The notes: a model not told the origin generated them from the sequence alone. A stretch of 16,146 nucleotides of DNA from JBDTLH01 sp039934875 (GCA_039934875.1 JBDTLH010000394.1:1-16146); one strand, 5' to 3'. Positions 7,244 through 14,972 are shown, counted from the stretch's first letter. Numbers and translations are program-made.

Positions 7244-8281
7244 ATGAGTTCCGTGGCCCTATGCCCCTCTGAACTGCGCCGCAAAACGCTATTGGTTATA
7301 GCGGGGATTGCCTGCGTTCTTCACACGAACTCGAGTGACCTTCTTGCCAGCCTAGATCTCTGGCGTGACGGAGCAAATTCGTCGGCTGTCTTCCGCTCTC
7401 TGCTCAGGATCAAAGTTCTGGTGCGGCCTGACGGGCCCTCAGCTTGCTTATATCCCCCGAGGTTCCGCGGCAGACATCACTTGGTATTCGCAATCTTTGG
7501 TGCGGCAAACGTTTTTATTTTCGACCTGCTCAAGCGCGAACTGAGCGCTACCGTGTCGGCGACAACCGCGCGCGACGCTCATTTTTGGAATGCAGTGCTG
7601 GTTCCGATTGCAATGGGTGTGATGGGTCCAAGCCTGCGCGTCGCTCCCTTGCACGCCGCCTGCCTCGCCGTCCCCGGTCAGCGCGAGGGTCATCGCGGCA
7701 TCCTGGTCACCGGCCTGTCCGGCGCCGGCAAATCAACACTCGCCGTCGCACTCGCTCTCAACGGACTCCATCTGATCTCCGACGATTGGACTTATCTGTC
7801 ATCTTCACCGCAACGCGACCGTCTGGTGGCGCATGGTTTGCACGCCCCCGTCAAATTGCTTCCTGATGCGGTGCGCCACTTTCCTCAATTGCGGCACAGC
7901 GAAACCGCGATTTCCCTGAACGGAGAGCTGGCCTATGAAGTATCAGCCGACGCCGTCTTCCCCATCACCGTGCGACGAAGTTGTTTTCCCGAACTCCTGC
8001 TGTATCTGGAAAGAACGCGCGCTCCGCGATCGCACTTCACCATCTGGCGCTCCCCTGCGGTGCGTGACTACTTTCTGCTGAATGCCGAACTGCTGCCCAC
8101 CGAGTTATCGCACATGGCGCAACAAAGGGGGCAAATGATTGAGGAGCTCAGCACTGTGCCGGCTTTCGTCTTTCAATCCTCTGGCACGCCGCAACAATCC
8201 GCGGATGAGATCAGAGAATTTCTCGCATCTCGCAATTTCTTAGGTGCCGTCCAGGGGCGTGGCATCGGTGCAGCCCAATGA
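7244..8281 (+). CDS. HPr kinase/phosphorylase-like P-loop protein (HprK-related kinase)
   Basis: A 345-residue protein. The C-terminal half is an HprK-like kinase fold: APLHAACLAV (about residues 134-143), a glycine-rich Walker A GLSGAGKST at 157-165, and LISDDW at 178-182, matching the acidic pair of HprK. The N-terminal 130 residues are a separate domain (LLVIAGIACVLHTNSSDLL and later HHLVFAIFGAANVFIFDLL). True HprK phosphorylates Ser46 of HPr, but no HPr or PTS gene is seen. The HprK-related kinases of accessory clusters have unknown targets, so only ATP-dependent kinase-like activity is inferred. The frame is open from 6230, but everything before 7244 is antisense to radical SAM copy A. 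No well-spaced Shine-Dalgarno precedes ATG 7244, so the start is slightly uncertain. The stop overlaps the next start (ATGA). Confidence 0.84.
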   Translation: MSSVALCPSELRRKTLLVIAGIACVLHTNSSDLLASLDLWRDGANSSAVFRSLLRIKVLVRPDGPSACLYPPRFRGRHHLVFAIFGAANVFIFDLLKRELSATVSATTARDAHFWNAVLVPIAMGVMGPSLRVAPLHAACLAVPGQREGHRGILVTGLSGAGKSTLAVALALNGLHLISDDWTYLSSSPQRDRLVAHGLHAPVKLLPDAVRHFPQLRHSETAISLNGELAYEVSADAVFPITVRRSCFPELLLYLERTRAPRSHFTIWRSPAVRDYFLLNAELLPTELSHMAQQRGQMIEELSTVPAFVFQSSGTPQQSADEIREFLASRNFLGAVQGRGIGAAQ

Positions 8282-8694
8282 CAACGACCACAGCAATGAA
8301 GGCCGCGCACCTTTCCAGCCCACCACCCGATCTAATGAAGCGGTTTGTCGCGGCCCCATTCACCGCCTGGTTGGCTACATCCACCGACGTTTACCGAGTG
8401 AGTACCAACTACTTTCCTCTTTGTGAGGGTCTCTGTGACCAAGTGGAGGTGAGTGGTCCCCTTTGGGACTGCACCATCATTCACGATTCGGAATACCCCA
8501 TCGATGACTGTGATGCCATGAGTTTTTCAAGCCACGGTCAATGTCTTGTGCTTCAACCTGGGCGCCTGATCGCGGTCGATGGCACCCATCGTCACATCGT
8601 AGCCTTTCTTTCGCTCGAGCCGGACCAGACCGCAGTCCGCGCTCTCATGCAGGAAATCATATGGCTGTGCCGGGCCTATCCGGCCCACGAATGA
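8278..8694 (+). CDS. Small protein resembling the N-terminal domain of the HprK-like kinase, without a kinase domain
   Basis: A 138-residue protein coupled to the kinase by an ATGA overlap (8278-8281). It has no P-loop and no signal peptide. By eye, RFVAAPFTAWLATSTDVYRV and the later GRLIAVDGTHRHIVAFL match in spacing and character the kinase N-terminal segments LLVIAGIACVLHTNSSDLL and HHLVFAIFGAANVFIFDLL. A helix follows (RALMQEIIWLCRA), where the kinase has NAVLVPIAMGV. This suggests a stand-alone paralogue of that N-terminal domain. It is not recognisable as PqqD. A role as partner or substrate-binding subunit of the kinase is inference. The gene itself is well supported by coupling on the 5' side and the ribosome site of the next gene just after its stop. 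Confidence 0.72.
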   Translation: MTTTTAMKAAHLSSPPPDLMKRFVAAPFTAWLATSTDVYRVSTNYFPLCEGLCDQVEVSGPLWDCTIIHDSEYPIDDCDAMSFSSHGQCLVLQPGRLIAVDGTHRHIVAFLSLEPDQTAVRALMQEIIWLCRAYPAHE

Positions 8695-8700
8695 AAGGAG
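8694..8700 (+). promoter_or_regulatory. Shine-Dalgarno deciding the start of the nucleotidyltransferase-like gene
   Basis: AAAGGAG lies just after the preceding stop. It is 7 nt from ATG 8708 but only 1 nt from ATG 8702, so the second ATG is the likelier start. Confidence 0.6.
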
Positions 8701-8707
8701 CATGGCG

Positions 8708-9973
8708 ATGAATCGCGGGAATCATTTCAAGCAGGCCGTTTGCGCTTTTCTCTCGCCTTCGGGCAGCTGCGAGCATCTTTCTCCGCTTGCACACGCTACG
8801 CTAAAAGATCTACAGGCGCTGCTCCGCTGGATGGATGATGGTGCAATTGCCCTCTATCTCTGGGAGAAGATTGAGCGCCTCTCTCTGCTTCACAACCTTC
8901 CTGCCGTTCTTGCCCTGGAACTAGGCCGGCGCGCGCATGATAATCGCGCGCGAAGCTCTCGCATGCTGTCTGAACTCCACTCCGTGAATCAGGCCCTTGC
9001 TGCGACTGCAGCTCCCTACGCATTTATGAAGGGCTTCAGCCTGTCGCCTCAGTTTTCTATACGGCCTGAACTCAGGCATCAGATTGACATCGACCTCCTC
9101 ATTTTGCCGGATGCGGCCCCCGCCCTCCGCGCCACGATAGAAGAACTCGGGTATTTGCTGGAGTATGACAAGCATGGCGAACTGAAGTTCTCGACTGCCA
9201 CTGCGAAGCTCGCATTGCGCGGCGATTACGCTTACGACCTTCCCCCCTCGCACCAGATCGAGCTGCACACCTCTTTTTGGGAGCCGCTTCATCGAATCGA
9301 TTTGGATATCTCAAGCGCGGCCGCCCTGGAGACGCTCGAACAGCACCAGGTCGCCGATGTCTCTTTCCCGGTACTGGCTCTCGAATGGCGTTTGCTGCTG
9401 CAATTGCTCCACTGCTATCGCCATTTCGCGAGTCTGTGGTTGCGTATCGGATGGCTCTACGAGCTTGCGCATTTTATCGATAGTCAGTGGTCCGACGAGA
9501 CACTCTTCACTGCTTTCCTGCGGTTGGCCGAGCGCTTCTCCGTCGAGCAGGAGTGCGGATTCATCCTGCGCCTGGTCTCAATGACATTTGAAATGCATCT
9601 CCCTTTCCCTTTGCAGCAGCTTGCGGACCGGGTACCTCGCAGAGCACAACACTGGCTCGAATATTTCGGCACGGAATGGGCTCTCACCGGCTTCCCTGGA
9701 TCGAAGCTGCCCTTGATGGTGCTTGCCGATCTTTCCCCCCGCCGCAATTCGTCTGTTTATCATGGGCTGCGGCGCATGCTGCCCACGCAACTTGCCGCCA
9801 CCCTGGCGATCGCTCCGCACTGGCGCGGGCGGCGCAGAGAGTTGCTGCGCGCGCGGCTCCTGCATACCGCCCGCAGGTCTCGGTTTCATCTCGTCGCCAC
9901 GTCCCAATATCTGGCACAGAGCGCACGCTGGCGGCTGTTGCTCGCTTGGCAGGCCCATAAGAATAAGATTTGA
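8708..9973 (+). CDS. Nucleotidyltransferase-fold protein, NTP_transf_5 type
   Basis: A 421-residue protein. The family pattern is visible in order: YAFMKGFSL (residues 104-112), then R...DIDLLI around 119-132 with the paired acidic residues D127 and D129 that would bind metal, then IELHTSFW at 184-191. A helical segment follows with LEWRLLLQLLHCYRH and LWLRIGWLYELAHFI. Proteins of this family (PF14907-like) have a minimal nucleotidyltransferase fold and unknown substrates. They are commonly found beside HprK-like kinases, PqqD-like chaperones or asparagine-synthase-like proteins in peptide or polysaccharide clusters. An in-frame ATG at 8702 is possible but is too close to the ribosome site. 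It is the third gene of the plus-strand operon, and no clear terminator follows. The C-terminus is very basic and arginine-rich (HWRGRRRELLRARLL and after). Confidence 0.78.
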   Translation: MNRGNHFKQAVCAFLSPSGSCEHLSPLAHATLKDLQALLRWMDDGAIALYLWEKIERLSLLHNLPAVLALELGRRAHDNRARSSRMLSELHSVNQALAATAAPYAFMKGFSLSPQFSIRPELRHQIDIDLLILPDAAPALRATIEELGYLLEYDKHGELKFSTATAKLALRGDYAYDLPPSHQIELHTSFWEPLHRIDLDISSAAALETLEQHQVADVSFPVLALEWRLLLQLLHCYRHFASLWLRIGWLYELAHFIDSQWSDETLFTAFLRLAERFSVEQECGFILRLVSMTFEMHLPFPLQQLADRVPRRAQHWLEYFGTEWALTGFPGSKLPLMVLADLSPRRNSSVYHGLRRMLPTQLAATLAIAPHWRGRRRELLRARLLHTARRSRFHLVATSQYLAQSARWRLLLAWQAHKNKI

Positions 9974-10027
9974 GTTATGTTCTTCCGACTTGGTGTGGTT
10001 TAGCGCATAATTTTGAGGGTTGATGAA
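9974..10027 (+). promoter_or_regulatory. Short spacer with weak promoter candidate and ribosome site for the response regulator
   Basis: A 54-nt spacer. CATAAT (10006-10011) resembles a -10 box and TTCCGA (9983-9988) lies 17 nt upstream as a poor -35. GAGGG (10015-10019) is 8 nt before ATG 10028 and is a good Shine-Dalgarno. The TTG at 10013 would be upstream of that site, so the ATG is preferred. Read-through from the operon upstream is also possible. Confidence 0.35.
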
Positions 10028-10768
10028 ATGGAGATGGATTCAGTACTTGTAGTGGAAGACAGTCTCGCCATGCAGAAGGCGCTCCGCCGCATCTTTGAAG
10101 CCGATGCCATGACCGTTCGCGTCGCCGGAGATGGAATTACCGCGCTCGAATACTTCCGCGAGCGTACTCCGAGTGCTGTCGTTCTCGATCTCAAAGTTCC
10201 CGGACGCCCGGGCAAGGACCTGTGCCGCGCCTTCAAAAGCCTCGTTCCGCAGGTTCCCATTGTCGTCGTCAGCGCGAACTCCGCAGTGGAAGATAAAGTC
10301 CTGCTGCTGGAGCTTGGCGCCGACGATTACGTAACCAAGCCCTTCAGCCCCAAGGAGTTGCTCGCGCGTGTCCGCCGGGCAATGCGTCGCAGCGACGAGC
10401 AGGAGCAGGCGCCCCCGCAAACTCCTCCCGATCCTGGCGACCATGTGATCGTCCGCTTCTCCGACGTTCGGGTGAACTTTACCGCCATGGAGGTCTCCAA
10501 GTCGGGACGGCCGGTCACCATGACCGCGCAGGAGTTTAAGGTGCTGCGCTATCTCACGCAATCGCCCGGCAAAGTAATCTCCCGCGAAGAGTTGCTCAAT
10601 GGAGCATGGGGATACCAGTGCTATCCCACCACTCGCACGGTTGACAATCACATCCTCCGGCTGCGCCAGAAACTTGAGCAGGACCCGGCAAACCCGGTCC
10701 ATCTGCTCACCATGATAGGCGTTGGCTATAAGTTCGTGAGCGCTCCCACGGGCCCACAGGAACGTTAA
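10028..10768 (+). CDS. OmpR/PhoB-family response regulator
   Basis: A 246-residue two-domain transcription regulator. In the receiver domain E10 and D11 form the acidic pocket, D54 (VVLDLKVPG) is the phosphorylation site, S82 and K104 (TKPF) are the conserved switch and lysine residues, and ADDYVTKPFSP is the usual end motif. A linker of about 25 residues rich in Pro and Gln follows. The C-terminal winged helix has MTAQEFKVLRYL, VISREELLNGAWG, RTVDNHILRLRQKL and GVGYKFV, as in OmpR/PhoB. It should bind direct-repeat DNA when phosphorylated by the sensor kinase encoded next, whose ATG overlaps this stop by one base (TAATG). Target genes are not identifiable. The nearby biosynthetic operons and the convergent porin operon are candidates by position only. 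Confidence 0.93.
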   Translation: MEMDSVLVVEDSLAMQKALRRIFEADAMTVRVAGDGITALEYFRERTPSAVVLDLKVPGRPGKDLCRAFKSLVPQVPIVVVSANSAVEDKVLLLELGADDYVTKPFSPKELLARVRRAMRRSDEQEQAPPQTPPDPGDHVIVRFSDVRVNFTAMEVSKSGRPVTMTAQEFKVLRYLTQSPGKVISREELLNGAWGYQCYPTTRTVDNHILRLRQKLEQDPANPVHLLTMIGVGYKFVSAPTGPQER

Positions 10769-12540
10769 TGAGAAGCAGCCTGCGCCTGCGTAGTCAGTTG
10801 TTGTTCGCCATGCTCGCCGTTCTCGCCACCCTCGGTGCGGCGACGCTGCTGGTAGTGCGCCATCTGGTATACAGCAGTGTGGCACAACAGGTCAGCGAAG
10901 GCAGCGCCGCTTCCATACAGATATTCAAGAACATTCAGCGTGAACGTGAATTGCAGCTCACCCGCTCCGCGTCGATGATCTCCGAGTTGCCTATCCTCAA
11001 AGCCCTACTCACCACCCATGATCCGGCAACCATCCAGGATTCGTCAGGCAGCTTCTGGAACTTGTCCGGCGCAGACCTTTTTATCCTGACCGGCCCCCAC
11101 TCCGAGGTGCTGACGGCGCACGCCCGGGCAGCGGAGATCCAGCGTGCCGCAGCGGCTGCGAGTTACGAAAATGTAATCTCCTCCGGCCGTCCCACCTGGT
11201 TTCACGACTTTGGCCACCTCTTCTGGCTCTTTTCCAGTCCAGTCATGACGGGCGGCCCCGAGGATGAAAGGCTGGTGGGCTACGTCATCGTCGGGTATGA
11301 CATCGACTCCGAATTCGCCCGCCAGCTTTCGCAAACCGTGGGCAGCGATATCGCCCTTAGCGCGGGCAATGACAATGACTTGCTCGCTTCCACCTTGCAG
11401 CCGCATCAACAAGTCGCTCTGCGGCAACTATTACGAGCCGGCAAAGGACCCCGGTTGGGCCTGCCTACAGAGCTCAACATCGACGGAGACAGGTATGAAG
11501 TCGCGTCGGTACCCGTCCAGGGCGGCCGCGATGCGCAGGTCATCTGCTATGTGCTCATGCCATTGCAGAACGCCGCTGCCTTCCTCGCCCGCATCAATCG
11601 ATATCTGTTGATCGTGGGCGTTCTCGGGGTACTTGTCGCCATGCTGGTGGTCACCGTCATCTCCAGCGCCATCACCCGGCCGCTCGACAACTTAGTCGCC
11701 GGGGTCAGAGCCCTCGCTCTGGGTGACTTCGGATACTCCATCTCGCCCAAAGGCAGCGCCGAAATTAAAGAGTTGGGCACCGCTTTCTCCAGCATGCGCT
11801 TACGCCTGGTCGAGTTCCAGCGGCAACGTATCGAGGCGGAGCAGATGGCCGTCCTCGCCCGTACTGCAAGTTCTATATCCCACGACCTTCGCCACTATCT
11901 TGCCGCCGTCGTTGCCAATGCGGAGTTCCTCTACGATGCCGCTCCTGGAAATCCCGATTGCGATGAAATCTATTCCGAGATCAAGGCCGCCTCCGATTCA
12001 ATGGCTGACTTGATTGAGTCCTTGCGTGAACTCACCGGAGAAGCTACTTCGCTTGCGATCGCTCCCGCCATGTTGGATCAGGTCGTGCGTCGCGCAGTCA
12101 ATGCCGTTCGCTCCCGCCCCGAATTCAGAAATCTCGCTATTCAAATGACATTCACGGGACCTATGCAGGGAATATTCGACGGCAGAAAACTCGAGCGCGT
12201 GTTGTTTAATGTTGTCCTGAATGCTTGCGAGGTCGTTGACCGAAGCTCGGGCAGCATCGACATTGCAGTGTCGTCGCTTGACGACCGCTTCCGCCTGCGA
12301 ATCTCTGATAACGGATCGGGCATACCCGAACCGATCAAACATACCTTGTTCGATCCTTTCGTCAGCTCAGACAAGCCCTCCGGAACCGGTCTCGGCCTCG
12401 CCATCGCAAAGAAAATCATTTGCGATCATGGGGGTGCGATCGCCGTCGAGGCCAGCTCCGCCTCCGGTAGCACCATTCTGATCACCCTTCCCGCAACCGC
12501 CGAAGCCGCCAGGCACCAGGCCACGCTCGCCCCACTCTGA
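10768..12540 (+). CDS. Membrane sensor histidine kinase with periplasmic sensor and HAMP domain
   Basis: A 590-residue kinase. Membrane segment 1 covers about residues 9-30 (LLFAMLAVLATLGAATLLVV) and segment 2 about 279-300. They bracket a periplasmic sensor of some 245 residues that looks Cache-like (GADLFILTGP, then GYVIVGYDID). A HAMP linker follows from about 301 (ITRPLDNLVAGVRALALGDF). The phosphoacceptor is H372 in SISHDLRHYL; this box lacks the proline often seen after HDLRH. The ATPase domain has an N box (FNVVLNACE, 480-488), G1 DNGSGIP, F box FDPF and G2 GTGLGLAIAK. It autophosphorylates and passes phosphate to the OmpR-type regulator that overlaps its start. The ligand is unknown. 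The gene ends 27 nt from the convergent cupredoxin gene. Confidence 0.92.
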   Translation: MRSSLRLRSQLLFAMLAVLATLGAATLLVVRHLVYSSVAQQVSEGSAASIQIFKNIQRERELQLTRSASMISELPILKALLTTHDPATIQDSSGSFWNLSGADLFILTGPHSEVLTAHARAAEIQRAAAAASYENVISSGRPTWFHDFGHLFWLFSSPVMTGGPEDERLVGYVIVGYDIDSEFARQLSQTVGSDIALSAGNDNDLLASTLQPHQQVALRQLLRAGKGPRLGLPTELNIDGDRYEVASVPVQGGRDAQVICYVLMPLQNAAAFLARINRYLLIVGVLGVLVAMLVVTVISSAITRPLDNLVAGVRALALGDFGYSISPKGSAEIKELGTAFSSMRLRLVEFQRQRIEAEQMAVLARTASSISHDLRHYLAAVVANAEFLYDAAPGNPDCDEIYSEIKAASDSMADLIESLRELTGEATSLAIAPAMLDQVVRRAVNAVRSRPEFRNLAIQMTFTGPMQGIFDGRKLERVLFNVVLNACEVVDRSSGSIDIAVSSLDDRFRLRISDNGSGIPEPIKHTLFDPFVSSDKPSGTGLGLAIAKKIICDHGGAIAVEASSASGSTILITLPATAEAARHQATLAPL

Positions 12541-12567
12541 ACCGCCTTGTGGCTGATTGCTTATCTG

Positions 12568-13275
12568 CTAAAAGTTATAGGGCGTTTTCTCGTGCGAACG
12601 GTAATCTTCTCCGTACTTGTTCTTATGCTGCCTCAGCGGGCCCGAGGAGAACGCGTCGATGGCCGGCAGCTTATATTCTGCATTGTCTATGCTCAGCTTC
12701 CGGGAAAGCTTGCTGAGAGCTTCGTCCGATTCTCCCTCATACCAGATATTTAATTCGTAACTTCCCGGCGGCAGGTCTGAGATGTAAAACTCTCCCCTGT
12801 TATTCGTGACCGCGAAGTACGGCGTGCTCAGTGCGACTACCACCGCGCTCATCTCCGGATGAATATTGCAGAAAATGTATGAGACCCCCGGCTTCGCGAA
12901 TTTTACGCTGCGTGTTGCTCCTGATTCATACAGTCCCAGGTCGAACGGCTTTCCCTGATAAATGGAAAAGACATTATGGAAGAATGGGTCTTTGTTGGGG
13001 AATGCCACCTGCGTACCCACGGTGATCGCCAGTAGGTGCGGAGAGAATCTTTTATTTTGCTGGGTCAGCGATATACCTTTCATTGGCGGTGCCGCCGTGT
13101 GGCGGTCCAGCCGCGTCAGCCAAATCACCGCTTGCTGATTTAGCCGAACGTGCTTGACTGGCTCAGTGAGCACCAGGTTTCCCCTAACAGAGCCGGATCC
13201 AGTGCCTCCGGTCCGCGCCAGCCCCGACGCCGCAGTGCACAGCGCGATCAGACCGGCGAACCAAATACTCCGCAT
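12568..13275 (-). CDS. Exported cupredoxin-like protein with carboxypeptidase-regulatory-like domain
   Basis: A 235-residue protein with a signal peptide (MRSIWFAGLIALCTAASGLA). The middle holds a plastocyanin/azurin-like fold: VGTQVAFPNKDPFFHNVFS with H100, and a loop FCNIHPEM with C136, H139 and M142. Together these give the His-Cys-His-Met set of a type 1 copper site. It is followed by a carboxypeptidase-regulatory-like beta sandwich (VTNNRGEFYISDLPPGSYEL, about 157-176). The C-terminal tail is polar. The ATG overlaps the upstream porin stop by one base (TGATG, 13277-13273), which selects this start over an in-frame ATG at 13308 that would remove the clean signal peptide. Function is inferred as periplasmic or surface copper-protein electron transfer or copper binding. 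Actual metal binding is untested, and the physiological partner is unknown. Confidence 0.82.
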   Translation of the reverse strand: MRSIWFAGLIALCTAASGLARTGGTGSGSVRGNLVLTEPVKHVRLNQQAVIWLTRLDRHTAAPPMKGISLTQQNKRFSPHLLAITVGTQVAFPNKDPFFHNVFSIYQGKPFDLGLYESGATRSVKFAKPGVSYIFCNIHPEMSAVVVALSTPYFAVTNNRGEFYISDLPPGSYELNIWYEGESDEALSKLSRKLSIDNAEYKLPAIDAFSSGPLRQHKNKYGEDYRSHEKTPYNF

Positions 13276-14759
13276 CAGAATCTCACTCCCGCCGCAATGT
13301 TCACCCACCCCGCGGACCTGCTGCTGCCGAGCGCCGGTTCAGTCATTAGTCGCCGGTATTCGAGCGCAAACAAAAGAAATGAATTTGGCTTATAGATAAC
13401 GTTTCCGAATGCCGTGCGGTTTTTCTTGAGTGCGCCGCCGTAGTATGCAGAGGGATTGGAGAAAAAGCGCAGGCTTTGCCCGAAGTTCTCGTCCTGACCC
13501 ACCACTCCGTTCACCTCGAACCGCAGGTTTGGCGTGAACTTCAATTGCCCCCACCCGCCAGTCGAGCGCAGCGCGTGGATCGCGGTATGCGGTTCGGTGG
13601 ATTCGGGAAAGATCACGCTGGTAGCGATTCCGCCACCCAATCCCCCTGCTGCTTGACCCGTGTACCACTCCCCCGAGACCTGAAAAAATCTGCTCAGGGG
13701 AAGCAGTAGATCGCTGTTGATCGTCCAACTCGCGATCGATGGGAACGATTCATATTGTTGCCTGGCCCGGTACCCTCCCAGTCCCATCACCAATGGAAAT
13801 CTTTGCGCGTGAGAGCGGTCCCACGCAATCCTGCCTGCGAATGCGGGCATTCGTGATTGCTCACCCGCGGTCGGCTGACGCCCTTGAAACGGCGGTCTCT
13901 CCTCAGTAAGCGGATCCATCAGGCCGCCCTGGATCAGCAGCGAGTTCCCTTCCGCACTCCCCACCTGACGTTCCACCATCACCTGCGGGGTCCATACCCA
14001 CAAGTTACCCGACCACGATAGCGCAGGCTCCGCTACCGTAGCGTATGAGGTCGGCGAGAGCGGCGATATAAACGGCGTGTCCTGCCCTATGTGCAGCCTG
14101 GTCGTGCCCCAATCGAGATGGACATTGGCTGTCCGCAGCCGCAACAGCCCCGCGGCAACTCCGTAGCTGGTGGTGGGGCTTCCCCCGGAAAAATCGATGC
14201 TTGCATCCGCGGAGGTCTCCGCGCCGAAGATGCGCGGACCGGTCGCGTCGATCCCCAGAATAGTCTGCCTCAGTGTCGCTCCGATACTGCCGTTGCTTCT
14301 GTAATTACTGCTGGGCAGCACCAGGTTGGGACGGTCCGCCACATCTACTGCGCGGTTCCCGCCATACGCATTGAACAGGATCAGTCCGTTGACTGTGACT
14401 GGGCGCTTGCTCTCGCTCTCCACCTTCGATTGATGCAGGTCGTCCACCTTCGCCGCCAGAAACGCCGGGTCCTCATCCGCCGCCGTTTGTGTCACCGCCG
14501 CGGCAGCAGCCCCCGCGGGAGCAACCGGCGCGAATGGCGCCGTCGCAGAAGCTGTCGCGGCTGGCCGCACGATCGCGTTCAGCTCTTCCACCTCGCGCTT
14601 CAGCTCTTGTACCTGACGCATGGCCAGCGCCAGTTGAGATCGGGTGTCGTTCAGTTCTTGCTGCACGCGCTCTATGTCAGGACTATGATCCGTGGGAATC
14701 TGGGCCTCAGCCCAGGCTATTGAGAGCAGGGCGATTACGCTAAAAACGACAGCTTTCAT
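13275..14759 (-). CDS. DcaP-like outer-membrane porin with N-terminal coiled coil
   Basis: A 494-residue protein. A signal peptide ends near residue 19 (ALLSIAWAEA). A coiled coil covers about 28-62 (VQQELNDTRSQLALAMRQVQ and after), then an Ala/Pro-rich linker. From about residue 100 to the end is beta-barrel-like sequence with alternating hydrophobics, GLILFNAYGG, LRLRTANVHLDWGTTRLHIG and a final GWVNIAAGVRF ending in phenylalanine, the usual outer-membrane barrel signal. The coiled coil, linker and barrel order resembles DcaP-like porins, so diffusion of small molecules across the outer membrane is the likely job; the cargo is unknown. It is the first gene of a two-gene operon with the cupredoxin. 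A weak ribosome site (AGGA, 7-8 nt before ATG 14759) and a candidate promoter lie upstream. Confidence 0.8.
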   Translation of the reverse strand: MKAVVFSVIALLSIAWAEAQIPTDHSPDIERVQQELNDTRSQLALAMRQVQELKREVEELNAIVRPAATASATAPFAPVAPAGAAAAAVTQTAADEDPAFLAAKVDDLHQSKVESESKRPVTVNGLILFNAYGGNRAVDVADRPNLVLPSSNYRSNGSIGATLRQTILGIDATGPRIFGAETSADASIDFSGGSPTTSYGVAAGLLRLRTANVHLDWGTTRLHIGQDTPFISPLSPTSYATVAEPALSWSGNLWVWTPQVMVERQVGSAEGNSLLIQGGLMDPLTEERPPFQGRQPTAGEQSRMPAFAGRIAWDRSHAQRFPLVMGLGGYRARQQYESFPSIASWTINSDLLLPLSRFFQVSGEWYTGQAAGGLGGGIATSVIFPESTEPHTAIHALRSTGGWGQLKFTPNLRFEVNGVVGQDENFGQSLRFFSNPSAYYGGALKKNRTAFGNVIYKPNSFLLFALEYRRLMTEPALGSSRSAGWVNIAAGVRF

Positions 14760-14805
14760 GGCAATGTCCTGCCCTCAGCTTTTAGAGTTGCTTGCAGATG
14801 CGTAA

Positions 14806-14833
14806 AGCTTACCATCATCGAGGAAGCGCGCAA
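14806..14833 (-). promoter_or_regulatory. Candidate promoter of the porin-cupredoxin operon
   Basis: On the minus strand TTGCGC (14833-14828) and TAAGCT (14811-14806) are separated by 16 nt, and a TGG precedes the -10-like box as in extended -10 promoters. The match to consensus is only partial. It lies about 47 nt before ATG 14759, a sensible distance. Confidence 0.3.
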
Positions 14834-14849
14834 GGAGGTGCGGAGGTGC
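14834..14849 (-). repeat. Perfect 8-nt tandem repeat abutting the candidate porin -35 box
   Basis: GGAGGTGC occurs twice in tandem on the plus strand (14834-14841, 14842-14849), read as GCACCTCCGCACCTCC upstream of the porin. It touches the -35-like box. It could be a direct-repeat operator or chance; the repeat itself is certain. Confidence 0.5.
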
Positions 14850-14972
14850 TGAAAATCGCAGCCAATCGTGGAAGAGCGCGAATGATTGAACGTGGCTCCG
14901 TTCGAAAACGCGGCCCCGATTGATATCGATGCGCGGAGATGCAAATATCCGGATTAGGCTCTAGCCGCAGGT

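Noticed and set aside
8278..8694. Identification of the small protein as a PqqD-like chaperone
   Set aside because: Its length and motifs do not match PqqD; the similarity to the kinase N-terminal domain is better.
9977..10003. Eight-codon ORF MFFRLGVV between the two plus-strand operons
   Set aside because: No good ribosome site and too short to support as a leader peptide.
12541..12567. Possible bidirectional terminator between the convergent sensor kinase and cupredoxin genes
   Set aside because: The 27-nt gap has only a 3-4 bp GCC/GGC stem and no T-tract.
14756..14944. 62-codon minus-strand ORF upstream of the porin
   Set aside because: No recognisable protein features, overlaps the porin start in another frame and covers the candidate promoter.
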